This document shows positions 1 to 7,716 of a DNA stretch of 13,480 nt, piece by piece. The stretch is from CAZKXU01 sp964556665. Lineage in GTDB: Bacteria > Bdellovibrionota_C > UBA2361 > CAZKXU01. The notes beneath the pieces were generated by a model, which was given only the letters and a program-made list of their open reading frames with translations, was not told where the DNA came from and did not search any database. The position numbers and the translations under genes are program-made. The first letter of the stretch is position 1, and the number at the start of each line of letters is the position of its first letter. The stretch is taken from assembly GCA_964556665.1 (NCBI GenBank), contig CAZKXU010000094.1:1-13480 (forward strand), written 5' to 3'.

Positions 1-12
1 CAACGATGTGAT

Positions 13-72
13 GCTAGACGTGAAAAAACTTATTTGGAGGAGCACTAGTGCTCCTCTTTGGCGAAGCACTAG
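13..72 (+). repeat. Edge repeat, left copy with internal 24-bp duplication
   Basis: Bases 13-37 match the reverse complement of 13438-13462 at 24 of 25 positions. Bases 62-72 (cgaagcactag) match the reverse complement of 13427-13437 exactly. In the right copy these two parts adjoin. Here they are separated by 24 extra bases (38-61), which begin with a perfect 18-bp palindrome, aggagcactagtgctcct (38-55). The extra DNA reads as a near-tandem duplication: tttggaggagcactag (33-48) is followed 24 bases later by tttggcgaagcactag (57-72), 14 of 16 identical. This looks like one member of a dispersed intergenic repeat family; its mobility and role are unknown. Confidence 0.75.
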
Positions 73-221
73 CGTAAAATCTAAGTACTGCAGTCTATGA
101 TCTGGAAATCTAAATTTGACTTGAGATTATAGTATTTAGGCTTTAGACCAAGACTAATACTAAGATACAGAGATAGATGCTCAACTGAGGCTAAAGTATT
201 ACTTGTTGGGGATAGAATGCC

Positions 222-348
222 TGTATTTGCTCATTAAGTGTGGGTATTCTCTTCTAGTCTACGGGGCGTGGACTGTGACGAGGGTAAGGATTCCGGACAA
301 AGACGAGGACTGGGACAAGGAGAATACCCCCACTTAATGAGTAATTAG
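222..348. repeat. MITE-like inverted repeat element
   Basis: Bases 228-251 and 320-343 are inverted repeats matching at 22 of 24 positions. Similarity continues a few bases outward, to about 28 bp. The arms enclose a 68-base, G-rich centre. Seven-base direct copies of gaatgcc lie at 215-221 and 349-355, immediately outside the proposed element, as a target duplication would. A related end (19 of 22 bases) occurs on the minus strand at 10144-10165. There is no coding capacity. The structure suggests a non-autonomous mobile repeat or a large REP-type hairpin. The flanking 7-mers alone could be chance. Confidence 0.6.
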
Positions 349-422
349 GAATGCCACATCCAACCCCCTAATATCTCAGAACAAATCCGACTTAAGGTAT
401 TCCACAAAAACACCGATCCTAT

Positions 423-713
423 ATGTATACAAATATGCAGATATTTACGGCCGACGATCAGGAGTTCCCAGCACTACTTACCGCTTGGAAGGAAGGAAGG
501 AGCGTGGGTAAATATTGGCGCGATGGTAAGGTTATGTTGGTAGCAGCCACACGACAGTTTGTACTTATACTGCCTGAAGGCAATCCAAATAAAATTGCAA
601 TTAAACCGGTACGAGGTATCAATGAAGCTGAAATGCTCGCTGTTCAACTAATAAATCGTGAAAAAGTTCGTGGAAACGAGATCGAGCTAAGCCCCGACTA
701 TTCTAATAGATAA
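423..713 (+). CDS. Hypothetical protein, 96 aa
   Basis: I do not recognise this protein. It is a small, soluble-looking chain with no signal peptide, membrane segment or cysteine. Its middle (about residues 32-62) alternates short hydrophobic stretches such as VMLVAATRQFVLILP, suggesting beta strands. The part after residue 64 looks helical and charged. ATG 423 is the most upstream start possible, since an in-frame stop lies at 393-395. A second ATG at 435 is equally plausible, and neither has a clear Shine-Dalgarno sequence. It converges on metH with only five bases between the two stop codons and no terminator hairpin visible there. The natural amino-acid composition supports a real gene, but the missing ribosome site and the repeat-rich flank keep confidence moderate. 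Confidence 0.5.
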   Translation: MYTNMQIFTADDQEFPALLTAWKEGRSVGKYWRDGKVMLVAATRQFVLILPEGNPNKIAIKPVRGINEAEMLAVQLINREKVRGNEIELSPDYSNR

Positions 714-718
714 AAAAG

Positions 719-3700
719 TTAAATTCCAAAATATCCTGCTTCTGGGTGATGCACGATAATAGCTGAAGTTGACTGCTCAGGAACGAGCTGGAACTCAGAG
801 CTTAATGACACTCCGATCTTCTCCGGCTCTAGCAGTGTAAAAATATATTTCTGATCCTCTAGATTAGGGCAGGCAGGATATCCAAAACTATACCGCTCAC
901 CTTGATAGGTTTGTCTGAATAATGAGTCCAGAGTTAAGCCATCCTGGGATGCGATACCAAGCTCCTGCCTGATTTTCTTATGCCAATACTCCGCTAGCGC
1001 CTCTGCTGCTTCAACAGACAATCCGTAAAAATGAAGATAATCGGAGTAACGATCGGACTTAAAAAGCTCCTGACATTTTTCAGAAGCCAAGCCGCCAGAG
1101 GTAACCACATGAAACGCCACAACATCACGCTCCTTACAGGATAACGGCAGGAAAAAATCTGAGATGCAGCGTCTATTATCAGTGACCTGCCGCGGAAAAC
1201 TTATTCGACAAAGCTCTTTTGATTGCACCTTAGGATCAAAGATTATAAGGTCATTCCTCTCGCTATTACACGGAAAATATCCGTATGCGACCCGCGGCTG
1301 AATCCATTTATTCTCAATCACGCGCTGACACCAGGTATGAAAAAGAGGCTCTACATGATCTTTAATAAAGGTACGGTACTCAGCGGTCGGTTTTTTACCG
1401 CGCCGATACATCCATTGATTTGCAAAGAGCGCTTTTTTGTTAATATAGGTAAAGAGCTCGGCAAGATCGATCTCAGAGCTTTGAACATGCCGCACTCCCC
1501 AAAATGGTGGTGTGGGCACATGGTTCTGCACAGAAACATCTGATTTTGCATACTCCTTAGAAAGTTCAGCGGTACGAGCCTCTCGCTCAGAACGCATCTC
1601 ACCATGCCGTACCCTATCAGTTGATGGGGCATTGGTAAGCTTCATTTCTCCAGCATGACCACAGATCTCCTGCATTAGCTGCAATCCAGTAAATGCGTCA
1701 GCACCATAATAAACAGGGCCAGTTTGGTAAGCCCGTCTAAGATCGACCTCAACATAGGGACGATTGAGTGCAGCTCCGCCACATATGACAGGAATGCTAA
1801 GCTTCCTCTCGGTCATCGCTTCAAGATTCTCCTTCATGACCCAGGTAGATTTCACTAATAAACCTGACATGCCAATGGCGTTAGGCTTATGTTGCTCAAC
1901 CGCCGCTAAAATAGCATCAAGAGGCTGCTTTATACCTAAATTTATGACCTTATAACCGTTATTGGAGAGTATAATATCAACCAGATTTTTGCCGATATCA
2001 TGAACATCACCCTTAACAGTTGCAATCACCATGCAGCCTTTAGCCGGACCACCAGCCTTATCCATAAACTTCTCAAGGTGCGCAACGGCGCGCTTCATAG
2101 TTTCAGCGGACTGCAATACGAATGGAAGCTGCATCTCTCCGGAACCGAACAGCTCACCTACCGTCTTCATCCCCTCTAAGAGGATGGTGTTAACGATATC
2201 GAGCGGTTTATAAGTTTTTAATGCCTGATCAAGAAGCTCCTCTATGCCGGCCTTACGGCCATCGATAATTCTGCGCTTTAATGCCTCTTCAATCGGTCCT
2301 TGATCTGTACTGGTATCAGATGACGCTCCTTGCGCGCCTTGTAGCTTCTCAATAAATAGAAAGAGCGGATCGTATCCAGGTGAACGACGATCGTAAATCA
2401 AATCAAGGGTAATCTTAATAATCTCCGCGTCAATCTTATGCAACGGCAATATTTTCTTTGAATGCACGATACAGGCGTCCAATCCGGCTTTAATAGCCTC
2501 GGCTAAGAAAACAGAATTTAGGATCTGTCGTGGATAAGGTTTTAATCCAAACGAAATATTGGAAAGCCCCAAGATGGTACGAGACTTTGGAATCTTCTCT
2601 TTAATGAGCTTAATACCCTCTAAGGTTTCAATGCCTGCTTTACGACTATCCTCATCACCTGAGCCAATTGTAAAAGTTAATGGATCATAGATTATTGCAT
2701 CACCAGGAATTTTATGGCGCTCAGTACAGAGACGGTACATGCGCTCTGCTACCGCAAGCTTCTGAGCTGCCGTCTTTGCCATTCCTTCTTCATCAATTGT
2801 CAATGCAATTAAGGCAGCTCCGTGTCGAAAAGCAAGGTTTGAGATCTTATCAAACTTATCCTCGCCATCTTCTAGATTAATGGAGTTTATTATGGACCGC
2901 CCGCCAAGCAGCTTAAGGCTACTCTCCAACACATCTACCTGCGTAGAATCGATCATGATAGGCGCAGTTACCTGGGAAGCAAAGCGGTACAGTATCTCCC
3001 GCATATCCTTGGATTCGTCCCGTCCTACAAATGCTGTGCAGACATCAAGAGCGTGACTCCCCTCTTTTACCTCCTCACGCCCCATCTCTACAATCGCCTC
3101 CCAGTCTTCCTTCAGCAGGAGCTCCTTAAACTGCTTCGAGCCGTTGGCATTACAACGCTCTCCGATAATTAAGGGAGATGAGCCGTCCTGATCTAACGGC
3201 ACAGCAGAATAAGTAGAGGAAACATGCGAAGCAAAATCTACAGGCCGATCCTTAGGCGCAAGACTTCCCACTCTCTGAAAAAGCTCTTTAATATGAGCAG
3301 CCGTAGTACCACAACAGCCGCCTACCATAGAAGCACCATAGTCTCGAACAAAGATCTCCTGAAAATCAGCAAAAACATCGGTCCCCAGGCTGTAAACCGC
3401 CTTACCGCCTTTGTTCTGAGGGAGTCCGGCATTAGGTAAAACTGCTATAGGATGAGAGCTTGCTTTTCCAAGAAAGCGCACACTCTCCTGCATCATATCA
3501 GGACCGGTAGCACAGTTAATTCCAACGATATCAACCGGTAATGTCTCCAGCACCACTAGCGCAGCAGCAATTTCCGTCCCGACAAGCATAGTGCCGGTAG
3601 TTTCTAAAGTTACTGTAACGCAGATAGGGAGCTGTTTTTTAAGTTTTCGCATCGCATCCCAGGCAGCTAGGATCGCGCATTTTGCCTGCAAAATATCCTG

Positions 3701-4174
3701 GCATGTCTCAATCTGGAATAGATCGATCCCTCCTTCAATCAGGCCCAACATCTGCGGCATATAGGCTGCATATAGATCGTCGAAGCTTATATGACCTAAA
3801 GTTGGTAGCTTCGTAGTTGGCCCAACCGAGCCGGAAACATAGCGCGGCCAGGAACGGGAGCTAAAGTCATCTGCTACCTGCCTAGCAAGTAGAGCTGACT
3901 GTTTTGAGATCTCATATGCTCGCTCTGCAATATCATACTCAGCCAGAACTACTGAGGCACTGCCAAAGGAATTTGTCTCAACTACATCTGCTCCTGCATC
4001 AAAGAAAGAGCTATGAATCTCCTGGATAATTTTTGGTCGGCTTACGCACAGAAGCTCGTTGCAGCCGTCCAACCCCTCGAAGTCATCCGCAGTTAGATTA
4101 TACGACTGAATAGTAGTGCCCATGGCACCATCAACAACTATTACTTTTTCGCGCAAACGGTTAAGAAAATTCAT
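719..4174 (-). CDS. metH: Cobalamin-dependent methionine synthase MetH
   Basis: This cytosolic enzyme moves a methyl group from methyltetrahydrofolate through cobalamin to homocysteine, making methionine and regenerating tetrahydrofolate. All four modules are present in 1151 residues (E. coli MetH has 1227). The homocysteine module (about 1-305) has the zinc cysteines Cys221 (GINCATG) and Cys287-Cys288 (GGCCGT). The pterin-binding module (about 334-597) opens with IIGERCNANGSKQFKELL. The cobalamin cap and Rossmann module (about 628-838) carry the axial-ligand motif DVHDIGKN with His725. The reactivation domain (about 889-1140) has the AdoMet-binding RYSFGYPACP (1094-1103), so the enzyme can repair oxidised cobalamin. 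The ATG at 4174 lacks a strong Shine-Dalgarno but gives the expected N-terminus (VVDGAMGTTIQ at 13-23). It lies 89 bases downstream of a small membrane-protein gene on the same strand. No cobalamin or SAM riboswitch is recognisable in that gap. Confidence 0.97.
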   Translation of the reverse strand: MNFLNRLREKVIVVDGAMGTTIQSYNLTADDFEGLDGCNELLCVSRPKIIQEIHSSFFDAGADVVETNSFGSASVVLAEYDIAERAYEISKQSALLARQVADDFSSRSWPRYVSGSVGPTTKLPTLGHISFDDLYAAYMPQMLGLIEGGIDLFQIETCQDILQAKCAILAAWDAMRKLKKQLPICVTVTLETTGTMLVGTEIAAALVVLETLPVDIVGINCATGPDMMQESVRFLGKASSHPIAVLPNAGLPQNKGGKAVYSLGTDVFADFQEIFVRDYGASMVGGCCGTTAAHIKELFQRVGSLAPKDRPVDFASHVSSTYSAVPLDQDGSSPLIIGERCNANGSKQFKELLLKEDWEAIVEMGREEVKEGSHALDVCTAFVGRDESKDMREILYRFASQVTAPIMIDSTQVDVLESSLKLLGGRSIINSINLEDGEDKFDKISNLAFRHGAALIALTIDEEGMAKTAAQKLAVAERMYRLCTERHKIPGDAIIYDPLTFTIGSGDEDSRKAGIETLEGIKLIKEKIPKSRTILGLSNISFGLKPYPRQILNSVFLAEAIKAGLDACIVHSKKILPLHKIDAEIIKITLDLIYDRRSPGYDPLFLFIEKLQGAQGASSDTSTDQGPIEEALKRRIIDGRKAGIEELLDQALKTYKPLDIVNTILLEGMKTVGELFGSGEMQLPFVLQSAETMKRAVAHLEKFMDKAGGPAKGCMVIATVKGDVHDIGKNLVDIILSNNGYKVINLGIKQPLDAILAAVEQHKPNAIGMSGLLVKSTWVMKENLEAMTERKLSIPVICGGAALNRPYVEVDLRRAYQTGPVYYGADAFTGLQLMQEICGHAGEMKLTNAPSTDRVRHGEMRSEREARTAELSKEYAKSDVSVQNHVPTPPFWGVRHVQSSEIDLAELFTYINKKALFANQWMYRRGKKPTAEYRTFIKDHVEPLFHTWCQRVIENKWIQPRVAYGYFPCNSERNDLIIFDPKVQSKELCRISFPRQVTDNRRCISDFFLPLSCKERDVVAFHVVTSGGLASEKCQELFKSDRYSDYLHFYGLSVEAAEALAEYWHKKIRQELGIASQDGLTLDSLFRQTYQGERYSFGYPACPNLEDQKYIFTLLEPEKIGVSLSSEFQLVPEQSTSAIIVHHPEAGYFGI

Positions 4175-4241
4175 ATGAATTTATCTGGACACGGTAACAT
4201 TATTTATTGACTCTGAGTAGTGCCGCAATCGGAGCAATTAG

Positions 4242-4262
4242 TTCCTGCCCAGAAGGACAGAA
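4242..4262 (-). terminator. Weak hairpin 3' of the membrane-protein gene
   Basis: Just past the stop of the 140-aa gene, the minus strand can pair ttctgtcc with gggcaggaa around a ttct loop, with one bulged G and one G-U pair. No run of U follows, so it is a poor Rho-independent terminator. It may only mark the boundary before metH. Confidence 0.25.
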
Positions 4263-4263
4263 A

Positions 4264-4686
4264 CTACTTTGTGTCGGGATAAACTGAGGTTTTTCCGATT
4301 GTCAGAAAGCGCTTCGGATCGAACTGATCTGGTTCCTTAGGATCCTGTTTTAATGCCTTGTTAAGGTTAGGGATAACCTGATCTAGCGGAGCACTGGTAT
4401 TAGAGACAAATTCATTAGAAGCTTCTACAAGCGCAATATTGTCAGGGTATTTCTTTTTCAACATTTCCCTGTACTGCCCCTCAGTCATAATCTCCTCAGG
4501 AGTACTCATCCAGCCAAAAACTATTGACGCAATCACCAAGCCTATAAATTTTTTAATGACCGCGGGAGAGAGTTTCCGTTTAGGCGGTCTAAAGCGCTGA
4601 GCCATAGCCTCCACCTCATCTCGCTCCTCGATGCCCTTCATTATTTTACTATATTCAGTTTTTATCTGCTTAGTCGGACCACTCAT
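4264..4686 (-). CDS. Single-pass membrane protein, unknown function
   Basis: I do not recognise this 140-residue protein. A strongly charged N-terminal part (1-40, ending RFRPPKRKLS) precedes one hydrophobic segment at about 43-60 (centre FIGLVIASIVFGWM). A hydrophilic C-terminal part of about 80 residues follows, with lysine, aspartate and proline clusters. The basic residues before the segment predict a cytoplasmic N-terminus and an external C-terminus. There is no signal-peptidase site or lipobox. A good ribosome site (GAGG, five bases before ATG) supports the start. The gene begins 18 bases after the pilin-like gene on the same strand, so the two are probably co-transcribed and may act together in a pilus or secretion assembly. 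That link rests on position alone. Confidence 0.75.
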   Translation of the reverse strand: MSGPTKQIKTEYSKIMKGIEERDEVEAMAQRFRPPKRKLSPAVIKKFIGLVIASIVFGWMSTPEEIMTEGQYREMLKKKYPDNIALVEASNEFVSNTSAPLDQVIPNLNKALKQDPKEPDQFDPKRFLTIGKTSVYPDTK

Positions 4687-4704
4687 CTGAACCTCGTCTG
4701 ATAG

Positions 4705-5133
4705 CTACCTATTAGTAACCGTCTCTGTAACTACTCCATTTACCTCAACATACCGATATCTCTTGGTGCCTCGTTCATGTTGAACGTCAAGTGTAGTGTT
4801 GATAAGCGGCTGTTGATTTGCACGCGGAGTATAAGTGAATAATACAGTAGTAGTCACACCAGTCGAAAGGGTCACATGTGTAAGCGGACTAGGAAGCGCT
4901 CCAGGGCCACTACGTGCTCTGATTGAAACCCGTCGCGGCGGAGTTTCAGAGTTTAAGAGCTCCTTTACTCCTACAATTAAATTTCTATAATCTGACTGTG
5001 CCATCGCATCAAAGGCGCGGTTTCGGTAACTGTTATAGGTCATCATTGCAATGCCTGCCAGTATGCCGACTAACGCAGTAGTCACCAATACTTCTACCAA
5101 AGAGAAACCTGCTTGTGATGTAGTTTTGTTCAT
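4705..5133 (-). CDS. Type IV pilin-like / pseudopilin protein
   Basis: This 142-residue protein has a class III (prepilin) signal. A short leader (MNKTTSQAG) is followed by FSLVEVLVTTALVGILAGIA, with glycine at -1, phenylalanine at +1 and glutamate at +5 of the mature chain. These are the features read by the PilD/GspO prepilin peptidase-methylase. The hydrophobic stem (10-30) continues into an amphipathic helix (to about residue 57). The remaining 85 residues are rich in Thr, Ser, Val and Arg and should form a small beta head. No C-terminal cysteine pair is present. It could be a minor pilin or a type II secretion pseudopilin; the sequence does not decide. No other pilus gene is in the window. 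The start is fixed by the short leader, though the Shine-Dalgarno is weak. Confidence 0.85.
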   Translation of the reverse strand: MNKTTSQAGFSLVEVLVTTALVGILAGIAMMTYNSYRNRAFDAMAQSDYRNLIVGVKELLNSETPPRRVSIRARSGPGALPSPLTHVTLSTGVTTTVLFTYTPRANQQPLINTTLDVQHERGTKRYRYVEVNGVVTETVTNR

Positions 5134-5359
5134 AGTTACTATGAAATGTCGCCAGATTTGAAGGAAAGGTCAAGATATTGGATAAACACTTATAACTACC
5201 TGATATTACTGCGCCTTTACCGAGGGGAGCTTTCTTTTATAATCCGCACAACTCTGTTTAGATGAAACGCTGACCTTTGTGGAGATTAAATTGGTGACTA
5301 TATGACTGTTTCTTTTGGTGTTGGATTCTGATAGTCAAAAGCCGACAGACAGAATAACG

Positions 5360-6232
5360 CTACGCTATTTTGTTCTTCAGTATAGGCCTTACAGTATAAG
5401 CCACCACCAACCCCAAAATACCACCTGCCACAATTACAATTGAAGCTGATATGGATGCATCAAAATAGGCTGCTAAAAAATATCCAAAGATAGCTGAAAT
5501 AATGCCGAAGGTAAGGGCAAGAGCAATCATGCCTCTAATGCTTGTGGCTATTAAATACGCGGCGTTTGCCGGGATAACAAGCATGGCCACACTCAAGATT
5601 GCACCGACTGAATCAAATGCAGCAACAGCAGTAAGAGAGACAAAAGTCATCAACAGATAATGCCATAGAGTGATACTTACCCCTAAACTTGTAGCGAGGA
5701 TCGGATCAAAAGAGATCGTTTTTAATTGACGGTATCCAAAAACTACAAAGAGCAGATTAATTAGTGTGATTATAGCCATAGTCCAAAAGGCTTTTGGACC
5801 AATATCAGTTGCACCGATAATTAGCCGATTTAAAGGAGCAAATGCAATTTCACCATACAAAACACAATCCTGATCTAGGTCGACCTGTCCCGCATAATAA
5901 GAGATCAGAATAACGCCTAGTGCAAAAAGCCAGGTAAAAACTACACCGATTGAGGCATCCTCCTGAACTTTCCCCTGTTTTGATAAAAAATTAATTAGTA
6001 AGGTTGTCAAAATTCCAACTGCTGTAGCACCTATCAATATTACTGCAGAACCTCGGCTAGAGGTAAGTAAAAAAGCAACGACTATACCAAACAGCACGGA
6101 GTGGCTAATCGCATCCCCAATCATGGAGAGCTTTCTTAGTACTAAAAAAACGCCCAGCAAAGCGCAGGCACTACAAACCATGATTGCAATCGCAATAATC
6201 CATAAATCATCAATACCTAAACTGAGATTCAT
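5360..6232 (-). CDS. mntD: Metal ABC transporter permease (MntD/TroD type)
   Basis: This is an inner-membrane permease of the ABC-3 family (manganese, zinc and iron importers), 290 residues with about eight or nine hydrophobic segments. The N-terminal stretch LVLRKLSMIGDAISHSVLFG (31-50) is the family signature. The sequence VDLDQDCVLYGEIAF resembles the TroD/YtgD/MntD class. The ATG overlaps the stop of the upstream permease gene as ATGA, so the two are translationally coupled and should form a heterodimeric channel with the ATPase from the same operon. It is the last gene of the uptake operon. The 226 bases after it, up to the pilin gene, show no convincing terminator. The metal is inferred from the neighbouring mntR; zinc or iron remain possible. 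Confidence 0.9.
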   Translation of the reverse strand: MNLSLGIDDLWIIAIAIMVCSACALLGVFLVLRKLSMIGDAISHSVLFGIVVAFLLTSSRGSAVILIGATAVGILTTLLINFLSKQGKVQEDASIGVVFTWLFALGVILISYYAGQVDLDQDCVLYGEIAFAPLNRLIIGATDIGPKAFWTMAIITLINLLFVVFGYRQLKTISFDPILATSLGVSITLWHYLLMTFVSLTAVAAFDSVGAILSVAMLVIPANAAYLIATSIRGMIALALTFGIISAIFGYFLAAYFDASISASIVIVAGGILGLVVAYTVRPILKNKIA

Positions 6233-7551
6233 TTGCGCCCCATAGAAACCACCGTCTGTACCTCTTTAGGAACTACCTTGCCGTGTGGATCGGTGCCGAC
6301 TAGCCCAAGCTCATGTGCTAGTTGCTCAGCTAGCTCGGGGTTTAAAATATGCTCTATCTCCTCAGCATCGTCATGCACATGATCAGATGCAATATTTACA
6401 CGCTCAGTAAGATAAAGCTCCCATAGCCGATGATAACGGGTAATTAATGCGGCTCGCTTTAAACCAGTGGCGCTTAGTCCAATCTTACTCTCATTCAATG
6501 TTACTAGACCTAAGGCAATAAGTCTTGATATGGCACGATTAAGTTTAGTTGTAGAGATATCTCTAAATGCTAAGATTTTCGATGGCTCAAAATACTCCTT
6601 AAAATCCCTTGCCTGCTCAGCTAACTTGTAAAGTGTTCTTAATAAATTTTCATCTAACATTCGCTGAGCAAGCTTTACACGTTGATATCGTTGCGCAAGG
6701 TAACCTTTTCTTGGAGCAAATAAAAACGAGATGAGGAATAGAGTAGTAATCGCAACCACCATCCAGGGACCTGTTGGCATACGTGGTGCTAAATATGATA
6801 TATTTGAACCAGCAACTCCTGAAAGTGCGCCAAAAATACCGGACAATAATAGTATTTTTTTTAAGTCATCACTCCAAAATCTTGCAGCCGCAGGCGGTGT
6901 TAAAAGCAAAGCAGCCATCAACACCACCCCTACAAGCTGTAACCCGATCACTACTGCAAGCACTATGGCAGCAGCCAAGAGCATATCAAAAAGCTGAACA
7001 TTCATCCCAAGACTTAGTGAGAAGCTGCGATCGAAGGTTATGGCGCGTAGCTCGCGAAAGCATGTTATGACGAACAAAAGAAGGATGAACGCAAGAATAG
7101 CAAGCACTATTAGATCAGCCTTAACAATAGCTGCAGCTTGACCAAACAGTAATTTATCTAGTCCTGCCTGCGCGGCATTTGGAAGCTTTTGAATGATGGT
7201 GAGTTGAAATATTCCTATTGCAAAAAAAAGTGATAAGACTATTGCAAGTGCTGAGTCCTCCTTAATCTTTGTTTTTTTTGTAAGGAATTCAACTGTCATA
7301 TATCCAATAATACAGCTAACTATTGCTCCTCCTAAAATCACTGCTGGTGAACGGGATTGAAAGATTAGAAAAGCTGTTGTTACACCTGGCAATGCGGCAT
7401 GGGCGAGCGCGTCACCTGCTAAGGATTTTCGTTGTAAAAATGCAAAGGTGCCGATTACTGCCGCGGCTGCCCCAAGCAATACTGAACCGCAAAGTACCCA
7501 GCCCACATTTGGATCATTAAAGGACCAGAATTGAAGGAACTGTTCTAACAT
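6229..7551 (-). CDS. Metal ABC permease fused to DtxR/MntR-like domain
   Basis: At 440 residues this is much longer than a plain ABC-3 permease (about 280). Residues 1-280 are the permease, with the signature LAGDALAHAALPGVTTAF (44-61) and about eight membrane segments. Residues 292-430 resemble a DtxR-family metalloregulator: a winged-helix part (about 298-368), then the metal-binding and dimerisation helices, ending in DPHGKVVP as in DtxR. His374, Glu378, His393, Glu397, Glu400 and His401 align with DtxR His79, Glu83, His98, Cys102, Glu105 and His106. Glu replaces Cys at 397, as in manganese-sensing MntR. The N-terminal ligand (DtxR Met10) aligns with Asn302, although Asp300 and Glu301 are adjacent. 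Chlamydial YtgCR has the same architecture and is known to be cleaved to release the repressor. Whether that happens here is inference. No FeoA/SH3 domain follows. The gene lies 165 bases after the ATPase gene, across a hairpin. Confidence 0.9.
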   Translation of the reverse strand: MLEQFLQFWSFNDPNVGWVLCGSVLLGAAAAVIGTFAFLQRKSLAGDALAHAALPGVTTAFLIFQSRSPAVILGGAIVSCIIGYMTVEFLTKKTKIKEDSALAIVLSLFFAIGIFQLTIIQKLPNAAQAGLDKLLFGQAAAIVKADLIVLAILAFILLLFVITCFRELRAITFDRSFSLSLGMNVQLFDMLLAAAIVLAVVIGLQLVGVVLMAALLLTPPAAARFWSDDLKKILLLSGIFGALSGVAGSNISYLAPRMPTGPWMVVAITTLFLISFLFAPRKGYLAQRYQRVKLAQRMLDENLLRTLYKLAEQARDFKEYFEPSKILAFRDISTTKLNRAISRLIALGLVTLNESKIGLSATGLKRAALITRYHRLWELYLTERVNIASDHVHDDAEEIEHILNPELAEQLAHELGLVGTDPHGKVVPKEVQTVVSMGRK

Positions 7552-7563
7552 ATTAAAAACTCA

Positions 7564-7638
7564 CTGAGACCGCGGGTATCCGTGCCCGCTTTGTGGAGTG
7601 CTATTTCACAAAGCGGGCAAGGATGCCCGCAGTCCCAG
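7564..7638. repeat. 32-bp-arm hairpin inside the transporter operon
   Basis: Arms 7564-7595 and 7607-7638 pair at 28 of 32 positions around an 11-base loop. Each arm contains a smaller GC-rich palindrome, for example gcgggcaaggatgcccgc (7613-7630), a REP-like form. A further gctttgtg copy lies at 7646-7653. It fills much of the only real gap in the operon (7552-7716), between the ATPase and fused-permease genes. No U-run follows on either strand, so it is more likely an mRNA-processing or stability element, or an inserted repeat, than a terminator. Confidence 0.75.
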
Positions 7639-7716
7639 TACTTACGCTTTGTGAATAACTACTAGCTCTGTGCCTCCTCATTTAAGTAAGTGACATTATG
7701 TACACAGTCTTAATTA

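Larger units (their letters stand above)
1..422. other. Gene-free left flank with repeats
   Basis: I see no supportable coding region in these 422 bases. They contain an edge repeat (13-72), a MITE-like inverted repeat (222-348) and a weak inverted pair, tagtatt at 130-136 with aatacta at 156-162. The rest (about 73-214 and 356-422) is AT-rich and shows no recognisable RNA gene, riboswitch or clear promoter. It could be the eroded 3' flank of a gene lying to the left. Confidence 0.6.

Noticed and set aside
222..348. Integron attC site
   Set aside because: The arms do not show the RYYYAAC/GTTRRRY core ends expected of attC, and no integrase or cassette-like array is present.
1223..3439. Open frames overlapping metH in other frames, on both strands
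   Set aside because: They lie wholly inside a full-length, well-conserved metH, have unnatural composition and no homology I recognise; they are shadows.
4175..4263. Cobalamin or SAM riboswitch ahead of metH
   Set aside because: The gap is only 89 bases and shows no B12-box or SAM-box-like conserved core; just a weak hairpin next to the preceding stop codon.
5134..5359. Sigma-54 promoter or terminator between the transporter operon and the pilin gene
   Set aside because: No GG-N10-GC type element and no hairpin with U-run could be found; only a 5-bp inverted pair (tgact/agtca).
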